Origin: Litoditis marina
Taxonomy: Eukaryota; Nematoda; Chromadorea; Rhabditida; Rhabditidae
Assembly (NCBI GenBank): GCA_964036275.1
Contig: OZ038436.1
Coordinates: 14,163,904-14,227,903, forward strand
Reading direction: 5' to 3'
Length of the DNA stretch: 64,000 bases
Positions 45,701-56,000 of this stretch are shown here, one piece after another; the first letter of the stretch is position 1; every line of letters begins with the position of its first letter. Below the pieces are notes generated by a model. It saw only the letters and a program-made list of their open reading frames with translations, did not search any database and was not told the origin of the DNA. A program made the position numbers and the translations under genes.

Positions 45701-48700
45701 GCAAATTTAAATCCAAAGAATCTTGTAGTTTTTTATTTATTTTCACCCGTAATAAAACAAAATCTAGTCACGATTGTTAGTCACCTCTGAATGACTCCTT
45801 CATTTAATTTCAACTTCAGGTCAATTTCTGGCTGCTTATATGTGCAAGTCATTGGGTAGGAAGAAGACTGCTCTGATTGCTTGTTCTATGTATGTGCCCG
45901 GCGCTTTGATATGTGCCGCAGCCAAGTATAGTGGAAATATATTCGAACTATTGTTTCTTGGACGAATTATATGGTAGGTTGTTATCTTTTTAGAGTGTAC
46001 TACCATTGAAGCTGTATGGAGTCGTGACATTCTTCGAAAACAAGCAGAATTCAAAAAAAGCAAAGTATTAGTTACAGAAATAGAATCTGATAACAATTGT
46101 TCCCGTAAACTGTGCATAGTCTTTACCAGTTCTATGTGAAGTCTAGATGGTACAGGGACTTCGTTGGCATTCTCCTTAAATCACAATTGACAACAAATTT
46201 CGTATTTGTGATTAAAAGTGGTGTATTTTATGATTTGATACGTTTAGGTCATTGGCCAACGGAATAAATAGTGTGAACGCGACCGTGTGGATTGTGGAAT
46301 GTGCTCCTCCGAGAATTCGAGGAAGAATGGCAGCCATGCAGGAACTGTTCATGGCACTCGGTAGGTTATACATTCAAAGAAGAATATTATTCAAAATTAT
46401 ATTTTTATACGGTCTGTTTAATCCATTTGCACTTCATTGTAAATCAGCAACGTCGGTCGAACTGGTGATCAGCAAAAGGAACTGAGGGTAAAAAGAACTA
46501 AGGGGGGGGGGGGGCATGGTAAAAGGAACTAAGCATGTGATAAAAGGAACTAAGGTTAAAAACTAGGCAAAGCCGGAAAAAGTACTACTTTATTGGGTTT
46601 GACTATTTTATGTCCTATGGAATTGTTTGTTTTGACTATATATAGACGATATAATAGTTAATTACAGATTTCCATCTTTTGCTAGTCATGATATTTCTGA
46701 AACTTAGTTCCTCTTACCCTGAGTTCCCTCCTAGTTCCATTTGCTCTTAGTTCCTTTTGCTGTTGGTCGGTCGAACTACCAAACTGTACCAGACAGAGTG
46801 CAAGGGAAAATGACTATACGATGGAACAATGTAAAACGCGTTTATAGGGTTGTTCATCCTCGTGAAATAATAACAGTTTATTTCCATATAACTGGGACAA
46901 TAAGTCTTCTCTTGTATTTTTTATGTTTAATTTGGTTGCAGGTTCGCTGCTGACCCAGGCGGTGGGAGTCCCGTTCGCCTCCGATGAACTTTGGCCTTTG
47001 GTCTTTATTCCCAACGTTGTTGTGTCTTTGATCTCGATAGCCATGTTCACGTTTGTTTGGGAATCGCCACAGTTCCTCATGGAAAATGAGGGGAATGAGG
47101 ATAAGGTGGGATATTATCTAAGAATTTGATCGTAATCTCTCTTTTTTTTTCTCTCTCTCTCTCTCTCTCTTTCTATACCTCCTTTTCTATCTAACTACAT
47201 CTCTCCCTCCCTTGCTTTTTCTCTCTATTCTTGCCTTGCGCGTTCAAAGTATACAAATGACTGTGGAACTATTTGTAATTCGTCATTGCTTTTGAAGTGA
47301 TCTAATTGATCGCTGGTCGTGATAGTTATCGTAAATAGGGTTTTCCGTTAGTTGTGATGTCACTTTTCCTTGTGCCGGTTTCTAGTTTCTTCGACAAACT
47401 GGCGTCATTTCTCTATTTTTGCTGTTTAATTGAACGATCCAAGTTTTCTCGCAAAGACGCGACCGAAAAGAGATAGCTCCTGGTTGAAACTGGTGCAATA
47501 TGTGCACGTCACTGATTACTCACAGTAAGTGTGTACGGAGAGATCGCCTGTATGGACGATTTTCGGGATGGTCGTCTCAAGGGGTCGTGGGAAAACGAAA
47601 AGGTCAGGAAAATGGTTGTCTCTTATGAGTCGTCCATACCACCTCACTTGGAAAAGCGAAATGAGGTCACCAAAATGGAGTATGTAGAGAGCGTCCATAC
47701 CGCCTCTTTTTCCAAAAATGATAAACTACCAGCAGTTACATTCCTTTCAACAACAATGGTTAACATTTTTATAAGTTTTGTTTCTTTTATTCATGAATTT
47801 ATCTCATTTTTTCTGTATTCTGTTCATGTCCTCCTTGGGGCACCCAACCACTGCATTACAATTATCTTTTAACCTATCGCAGTGAGTAGTTAGTGAGAGG
47901 TAGATGACAGAACGGAAAAGTTGAGTAAACTAGTTAAAAACAGTGTAGTGGCTAAGGTGCCACCCACCAGTACACATTCGATTCCCACCCACGATAAATT
48001 GGTAGATAAATTGTATCTACAAAAGCTGAAGCCTCCCCTGGTGCTCCTTGGCTGGATGGGAACGGTAGGATAAATTCAGTCTGCCTTGAAGAGTTTTCCT
48101 CTGAGACTGTCCCATGCAAGTTCGGTGTGGAAATTTGAAGAACAGGGGTAACTTTAATTCAATTTTCTCTGAGAGCTGAGGTACACGGAAATTGTTTTTC
48201 TCCCAGCCCCGTTTATGGCGTTGCCTTTGCTACTTATAGTTGGGTGCAGTGTGTTCTGAAATTCTCTTAATCTCAAATTCCCACAATTCCCAACTTTGTT
48301 GGTAGGCCAAACAACTATTATTTCGAGAACTATTCTGTTATTTTGACTGCTTGATAATGATCCTTGCTCTAAAATCATTAACACTACCACACAGTATAGT
48401 TAACAAGTCCTTTGCACATATGTGTGCGCACTTACAGTATGAAATTGATTTTTGAACGACTTTCAAAATTGAGTCCCAAAATCATAAGTTAGCAAATTGT
48501 TCCAGTATAAATGAAAGATTTTTCGGAAAGTATTCAACGTGAGTTAAAGCGTATGTGACGCGTAACCCAGTTAGTTTAAGCAAAGTAAGGTGGTATGGAC
48601 GAAGGGTATGGTGTATGGACGCGTGACCCAGTTATCTAAATTATAGTAGGCCTGTATGGACGGAGGGTACAGCTGTATGGACGGGTGACCTAGAAGAGAC

Positions 48701-51700
48701 AACCAAGGGGTTATCGTCCATACGACGGTACACCCGTGTGTACGTTTGAGTGACATGAAGTATATACTAGTAGTTGTGCATGTACATGTACTTGAAATAT
48801 TTACGTTAGACCTAAAAAGGAGGTAGTTGGGCAGTGTGCACAATTGCCTTTACACACATTTGTGGTGTATAACATGTCTCAGGTATAATATAATAGATCA
48901 GCAGTAGTACATCAAAAATTGCGGGTTACCACATAAAAAATAGGGATCAACCTATACAAACATCGTTCTCAATTAGAGCTTGCTTTTCCCCAAACAAGCC
49001 TTTACAGTATATGTTGCTCATTCCCGCTGTGTTTGTAGTTTGATCCCGTTTCATTATGGTCGAATGTTGTTTACCGAGATCAAACTACAAAATAACTGTT
49101 CAGGCTCGACGTGCTCTGGCCGCCTACCACGGTGTGGCCGCCGACGACGCGTCTGTGGAGGCAGAAATGAGAATCTGCGAGGAGGCCGCCCAGAAGAATA
49201 AGAAAACCGAGAACAAGGTATTCTTTAGTTTCGGCTTAGAACTATCGGCGCCAATTTTCTGCGATTGGCCAGCTACAAAAGCGAGAGAGCATGCAGGTCA
49301 ATGATGCCGCAAACATCTGCGTCTTTCTGACCTGCACACTCTCTCGTCGAGGCCGCTACAAAAGTGGCTGGCCAATTGGCTGGGAATGGTCTGACGGTGA
49401 TTCCCACCGAGACTTGGCAACGTGCCAATGAAAATTCCAGGGTATTTTTCACAGTTTGGAGTTGTTCAAAAAAATTGCAGATCTCTGTTAGCGGTTGTTG
49501 AGTTTCATGAGAACACGAAAAAAAAAAGTCTTCAGGATACTCATGTTCGCTCTATGAAATTGTCATCCGAAAATCTTGGCAACATGGCAATGAGTCTCTG
49601 TGCGAATGGAACGCACTATACTAGTATCGAATTGATTGTTATAGTTTGTGAGTAAATAGACCGAACACTTCTCAGGCGTTTTACGGTTCTACTGAGGGTA
49701 TCTTCGAGTACGTTCAGAACTTTGCGGCACAGTCTCAACTGACTTTCAGTGACCGGCGTAGAAACTACCAAGACAGGTTTTCTCTGAGTATGCCAACAGA
49801 ATATTCAGCAAAAAATTTAGATGAAAATTTTCATTTAGTTGGGAGTAGAAGTGGAGCACAGCGGCACGACCATCATGTTCAACCCGTGGAAGGCCAATGA
49901 CCCGACATCGCGGGTCATTCGACATGCCGCCTGGCTGGGAATCATGGTCAAGGTATAGTCTACGCCACTTCAACGTCTGGCCTGATGATAACAATCAGTT
50001 ACGCTTGTTCATACGAGCACATTGTTTCATTTTCTTCAGGATAATTTTGATTATCTGCTTTTTCTCCAACTTTATCTAAGGATGGAGTAGATTAGCTGCA
50101 GTGATTTTTCTCTGTTTATGTGGTCAGCATAACTATGATATGTGATACAAAACTTATGTTCCTGGGATGCTCGAAAAGGCTTCTTCTCTTTCAAGAACAT
50201 TGAAAAAAGAAGTGCCAAAATTTTGCAACACCGTACTTGAAACGGCGGGCTAAAAGAGCTTCTAGCAGTAGTGCTAACGAAGCGCAGTAGTACACAGCAA
50301 AATTGAGAGCTACAGTAAGCTTCGGAGTTGAAGTTTACCGTTAATCAATTATATTTTCCTAGATCGCCTACGTGTTCACTGGAGCCCGTTGTCTTCGTTC
50401 GTTCTCCACTTTCATTCTTCACACGATGGGTGGATGGCCATTCCAACAGGCACTATACGGATCTTTCTTCATCGGTAAGATTTGATCGAACCAGAATTGA
50501 AACAATCTGGCCATTACTTTCATGCTAAAGCAAAAAAACTGCCAGAAAAAAGTGGATTAATCAACGTTTCACTTGTTCTACTCTAGTTGTTTTGTTCTTG
50601 TTGAAGTTTGAGGTAGTACATGGTGGTGTCATCCTCTCGCTTGAGGCAAGCGTTGCATGTACAGTAACTCAGTGTTGTTCCTTCAAAGTATCCGTAGACG
50701 CGTACCAATTCGTAAGGAACGTGTGAAAACAGAAAGTTTTCTGGAAAGTTGCATAGTGTCTAAATGTTTTCGGTGTTGACGTGAACCTGTTCCAGGTCTG
50801 CTCCGTCTGCCGGTTACCCTGGTCCCGGTTCTGTTGGTGGACCGCCTGGGTCGTCGTCCCTTGATGATTGGCTCAACGGCTGTCGCCTTCATCGCCCTTG
50901 TTCTCATGATGCTCGGAATAGATCTCGGATCCGATTGGAAGGTATATTATCGTTACTGGTATTATTATTACGTAGCATTGTTATTGTCATTAGTTTTATT
51001 ATAGTATATACCATGTATCTTGAATTCAAAAACAACTTTCACACTTTGAGTTTCCTATGCCTGTACACGTCTTCACATCGGGAGTCACGTGGAATCTCAA
51101 ACAATAGAAATGGCTTGAAAATATAAAAATTGACGTGAAAAAATACAAACACCACAAAAACTGGGGTTTCACACGTTTGCTTCTAAATAACATCTTGGGA
51201 GTAAGGTGGCAGTTCATTTACAAAACTCTAATTATAATTCCTTCCAGATCGCCACCCTCGTCGGTCTGGCTGTTCTGTTGCTGATCACCGCCTGTGGAAT
51301 TGGATCAGTCTCCCGGTTCTACGCTGCGGAGGCAAGTTCAAACTATGAACTACAAAATCCAGTTACCGTTAAAACTGACAGTAAAGACCACATTTTGCGA
51401 TGTAGTCTAAATATTGACCTTCCAGTAGGTCCTGCATAACCTGTTTGGTCCAACCATGACCATGTTTTGAAATATTCAATCTTAATTATATCTTTTACTA
51501 CTTTCATTCAATTTAATATTATTAGGTCAAAACAATTGTTCTTCCAGTTGGTCCCGCGTAACCTGCTCCTTTCCGCCGTTTCCAAGCTGACCATGTTCGA
51601 GGCGTTGACCAAGATCGGCGTCGAGTTCGCCTTCTACCCACTCGCCAATGAGGTTGGTTGCTAAATTCCGTCCCTCAAACTAAAGTTTTGGCTGCTTTCC

Positions 51701-52229
51701 GCCATTTTTGAAACATGTTCTCCGCAATTGGGCAACATATTACGTTTTCGGTAATTCATATATTCCAGAGAAGGAGAGGGGATTGTGAGGGTAAACAATG
51801 AGTCGGGAAAATTTGTGATCACCCCGCCTTCACATGACATGTGCAGTTACGGTCAAGGTGTCAATAGAACCGGGTGGTACTGAGTAATAGGCTGCAGCGA
51901 TGGTGGGCTTAACGACAGATAGCTGACAGTTATAAAACTTATCCAAAGTTCAAAAAACCATTTCTCGTGTCAAAGAATGGTTTATGCTCTAAATCCCTAG
52001 CTTAACCAGGCCACGTTTGTCTTGTTGGTACATTCAACTTCTTAACTCCTCGTCCCAACCCTGTTCCTTATAGATCGGTGCCTCGTCCCTGCTGGTTTTC
52101 CTGGTTCCGACGGCCGTGTTCATGGTCCTGATGTGGGCCCTTTGTCCCGAGACTAGTCGTCGGTCCGTCAACGAAGTTCTCAATGAAGTGGCCCAGAGAA
52201 AGAAGCTCAAGGTCTCCTTCCCCACGTAA
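42722..52229 (+). CDS. GLUT-type MFS sugar transporter, divergent
   Basis: Twelve-helix major facilitator of the SLC2/sugar porter family, probably at the plasma membrane; the substrate is unknown. Fourteen exons: 42722-42766 (tentative), 45124-45291, 45523-45574, 45820-45973, 46248-46360, 46942-47105, 49104-49217, 49676-49711, 49839-49952, 50363-50474, 50796-50941, 51248-51331, 51548-51652, 52074-52229; 520 residues. Signatures: SSGFQQGYIASVLNQP (helix 1), GRKKT (~101), PRIRGRMAA (~163), WESPQFL (~220), DRLGRRP (~374), CPETSRRS (~494). The helix 7 region reads FQQALYGS where GLUTs have QQLSG, so sugar selectivity may differ. The first exon fits by phase and a perfect GTGAGT donor, but the next exon itself starts with ATG right after TTCAG, so translation could begin at 45124. 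The intron after 51331 starts with GC. The donor at 49711 (GTTCAG) was chosen to keep phase. Confidence 0.85.
43214..43279. repeat. Exact 33-bp tandem duplication
   Basis: ACTCTGCAAAACTTCTGAAT plus TCTGCGATTATAC, twice in a row with no mismatch. Confidence 0.9.
44264..44303. repeat. Perfect 40-bp palindrome
   Basis: GATTCACAACTCTATCCTAA followed immediately by its exact reverse complement, with no loop. It lies in the long first intron (or upstream region) of the MFS gene. Confidence 0.95.
46464..46765. mobile_element. Foldback insertion flanked by a 12-bp direct repeat in an MFS intron
   Basis: A 302-bp insertion bounded by GTCGGTCGAACT at 46452-46463 and 46766-46777. The left arm repeats AAAAGGAACTAAG-like units and the right arm their inverse, CTTAGTTCCTTTT. 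A run of 12 G lies near 46503. No coding frame is present. Confidence 0.7.
47140..47172. repeat. (CT)n microsatellite
   Basis: A short CT run in the MFS intron after the 46942-47105 exon. Confidence 0.8.
49037..49092. mobile_element. Short GTAGTTTGATC foldback before an MFS exon
   Basis: GTAGTTTGATCCCG at the left faces GAGATCAAACTAC at the right; 56 bp overall. The right end is 11 nt before the exon at 49104, so the polypyrimidine stretch is very short and follows the element. Confidence 0.6.
49260..49385. mobile_element. AGCTACAAAAGCG foldback family, copy 2
   Basis: The outer ends are inverse (CGATTGGCCAGC and GCTGGCCAATTG), with CTACAAAAGCGAGAGAGCAT...GCAGGTCA facing TGACCTGCACACTCTCTCGT inside. 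It is better preserved than the copy at 29284. It is in the MFS intron after 49217. Confidence 0.68.
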
Positions 52230-52752
52230 TTGTCCCTATTATTTTTGAGGGGTATACCCCAGTTATTAGCTGGCCTAGGGACCACCAACTAGTCCCAGTT
52301 TAATTTAATACCAGTTAACCTATTACTTTTTCCCCGTAAAGTTTCCGCCATAGATAGACCATATACGATCACTACATTAGTGAGCACAACGTTAGATTAC
52401 TAATAATCTAGATACAGTAACCATATAGTTTGTAGCGCATGCTAGACGACATAACAAACTCATATATCTATAACCCAGTAATTAATATTTGTAACCTGGC
52501 CTTTCCTTTCACAAGTGCTATAAATACGCCACGGGTTGTCCAAAATTTTTAGCCTGACTTCAACTTATAATAACGCATTATGTACCATTTGACTGTTTGT
52601 CTCGAAATCACAATCTTTTTGCTCACGTTTCATTGTTTTCTTTTCTAATAAAGTGTTACTTACTAAATTGAGCAGTTGAATTATGACTTGAAAAAAAGAT
52701 AGTTTAGAACAGTTGGTTAAATAACGTGGTATGTGAACACACTTGAGTATTG

Positions 52753-53073
52753 GTATAAAAAAACGAGTGTAAAGAAAGTAAAGATTAGTTCTGAATAAAC
52801 ATGTACAAGAAATATAAAAGAAGTCCAATAAGAATATTTTGAGGAAAAGTCTAATCTCGCTCGGTTTAAAAATTCAAAAAAAGGATACCTAGTTTTTTGT
52901 TACCGGAAGAGAACTTCTGACTGCGACTCAAAATAATCTAGCTTACTCTGTTGTTTTCAAGAGAAGCGAGATTAGCATTTTCCTCAAAATATTCTTATTG
53001 GACTTCTTTTATATTTCTTGTACATGTTTATTCTGAACTAATCTTTACTTTCTTTACACTCGTTTTTTTATAC
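52753..53073. repeat. Foldback with 109-bp arms at the left border of the satellite
   Basis: The left arm (52753-52861) and right arm (52965-53073) are reverse complements with about three mismatches; the loop is 103 bp. The right arm runs into the first satellite monomer: its end (TTTCTTTACACTCGTTTTTTTA) is almost the monomer segment TTCTTTATACACTCG. Confidence 0.88.
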
Positions 53074-56000
53074 TAATTGAACTCTTTTTCTATGGTTACG
53101 AAGTAACGGTCATTTTTGATAAAAGTGATATTTTCGAACAATAATCTAAACAAGGAATGTTATGTTTTTCAATTGGAGTTTTAAACCGTGCCGTGGTTCA
53201 GAACGTTTGGTGTAGTTTGGTGTTACCTCGTTCAAGTGATAGCAAACTTTGTGCTCCAGGCTTCTTTATACACTCGTTTTTTATACTAATTGAACTCTTT
53301 TTCTAAGGTTACGAAGTAACGGTCATTTTTGATAAAAGTGATATTTTCGAACAATAATCTAAACAAGGAATGTTATGTTTTTCAATTGGAGTTTTAAACC
53401 GTGCCGTGGTTCAGAACGTTTGGTGTAGTTTGGTGTTACCTCGTTCAAGTGATAGCAAACTTTGTGCTCCAGGCTTCTTTATACACTCGTTTTTTATACT
53501 AATTGAACTCTTTTTCTAAGGTTACGAAGTAACGGTCATTTTTGATAAAAGTGATATTTTCGAACAATAATCTAAACAAGGAATGTTATGTTTTTCAATT
53601 GGAGTTTTAAACCGTGCCGTGGTTCAGAACGTTTGGTGTAGTTTGGTGTTACCTCGTTCAAGTGATAGCAAACTTTGTGCTCCAGGCTTCTTTATACACT
53701 CGTTTTTTATACTAATTGAACTCTTTTTCTAAGGTTACGAAGTAACGGTCATTTTTGATAAAAGTGATATTTTCGAACAATAATCTAAACAAGGAATGTT
53801 ATGTTTTTCAATTGGAGTTTTAAACCGTGCCGTGGTTCAGAACGTTTGGTGTAGTTTGGTGTTACCTCGTTCAAGTGATAGCAAACTTTGTGCTCCAGGC
53901 TTCTTTATACACTCGTTTTTTATACTAATTGAACTCTTTTTCTAAGGTTACGAAGTAACGGTCATTTTTGATAAAAGTGATATTTTCGAACAATAATCTA
54001 AACAAGGAATTTTATGTTTTTCAATTGGAGTTTTAAACCGTGCCGTGGTTCAGAACGTTTGGTGTAGTTTGGTGTTACCTCGTTCAAGTGATAGCAAACT
54101 TTGTGCTCCAGGCTTCTTTATACACTCGTTTTTTATACTAATTGAACTCTTTTTCTAAGGTTACGAAGTAACGGTCATTTTTGATAAAAGTGATATTTTC
54201 GAACAATAATCTAAACAAGGAATGTTATGTTTTTCAATTGGAGTTTTAAACCGTGCCGTGGTTCAGAACGTTTGGTGTAGTTTGGTGTTACCTCGTTCAA
54301 GTGATAGCAAACTTTGTGCTCCAGGCTTCTTTATACACTCGTTTTTTATACTAATTGAACTCTTTTTCTAAGGTTACGAAGTAACGGTCATTTTTGATAA
54401 AAGTGATATTTTCGAACAATAATCTAAACAAGGAATGTTATGTTTTTCAATTGGAGTTTTAAACCGTGCCGTGGTTCAGAACGTTTGGTGTAGTTTGGTG
54501 TTACCTCGTTCAAGTGATAGCAAACTTTGTGCTCCAGGCTTCTTTATACACTCGTTTTTTATACTAATTGAACTCTTTTTCTATGGTTACGAAGTCATTT
54601 TTGATAAAAGTGATATTTTCGAACAATAATCTAAACAAGGAATGTTATGTTTTTCAATTGGAGTTTTAAACCGTGCCGTGGTTCAGAACGTTTGGTGTAG
54701 TTTGGTGTTACCTCGTTCAAGTGATAGCAAACTTTGTGCTCCAGGCTTCTTTATACACTCGTTTTTTATACTAATTGAACTCTTTTTCTATGGTTACGAA
54801 GTCATTTTTGATAAAAGTGATATTTTCGAAAAATAATCTAAACAAGGAATGTTATGTTTTTCAATTGGAGTTTTAAACCGTGCCGTGGTTCAGAACGTTT
54901 GGTGTAGTTTGGTGTTACCTCGTTCAAGTGATAGCAAACTTTGTGCTCCAGGCTTCTTTATACACTCGTTTTTTATACTAATTGAACTCTTTTTCTATGG
55001 TTACGAAGTAACGGTCATTTTTGATAAAAGTGATATTTTCGAACAATAATCTAAACAAGGAATGTTATGTTTTTCAATTGGAGTTTTAAACCGTGCCGTG
55101 GTTCAGAACGTTTGGTGTAGTTTGGTGTTACCTCGTTCAAGTGATAGCAAACTTTGTGCTCCAGGCTTCTTTATACACTCGTTTTTTATACTAATTGAAC
55201 TCTTTTTCTAAGGTTACGAAGTAACGGTCATTTTTGATAAAAGTGATATTTTCGAACAATAATCTAAACAAGGAATGTTATGTTTTTCAATTGGAGTTTT
55301 AAACCGTGCCGTGGTTCAGAACGTTTGGTGTAGTTTGGTGTTACCTCGTTCAAGTAATAGCAAACTTTGTGCTCCAGGCTTCTTTATACACTCGTTTTTT
55401 ATACTAATTGAACTCTTTTTCTAAGGTTACGAAGTCATTTTTGATAAAAGTGATATTTTCGAACAATAATCTAAACAAGGAATGTTATGTTTTTCAATTG
55501 GAGTTTTAAACCGTGCCGTGGTTCAGAACGTTTGGTGTAGTTTGGTGTTACCTCGTTCAAGTGATAGCAAACTTTGTGCTCCAGGCTTCTTTATACACTC
55601 GTTTTTTATACTAATTGAACTCTTTTTCTATGGTTACGAAGTAACGGTCATTTTTGATAAAAGTGATATTTTCGAACAATAATCTAAACAAGGAATGTTA
55701 TGTTTTTCAATTGGAGTTTTAAACCGTGCCGTGGTTCAGAACGTTTGGTGTAGTTTGGTGTTACCTCGTTCAAGTGATAGCAAACTTTGTGCTCCAGGCT
55801 TCTTTATACACTCGTTTTTTATACTAATTGAACTCTTTTTCTATGGTTACGAAGTAACGGTCATTTTTGATAAAAGTGATATTTTCGAACAATAATCTAA
55901 ACAAGGAATGTTATGTTTTTCAATTGGAGTTTTAAACCGTGCCGTGGTTCAGAACGTTTGGTGTAGTTTGGTGTTACCTCGTTCAAGTGATAGCAAACTT

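Noticed and set aside
49712..49780. MFS exon extending to the GTTTTC donor
   Set aside because: It ends in phase 2 and the next exon would hit TAG at once. The 49711 end is in phase.
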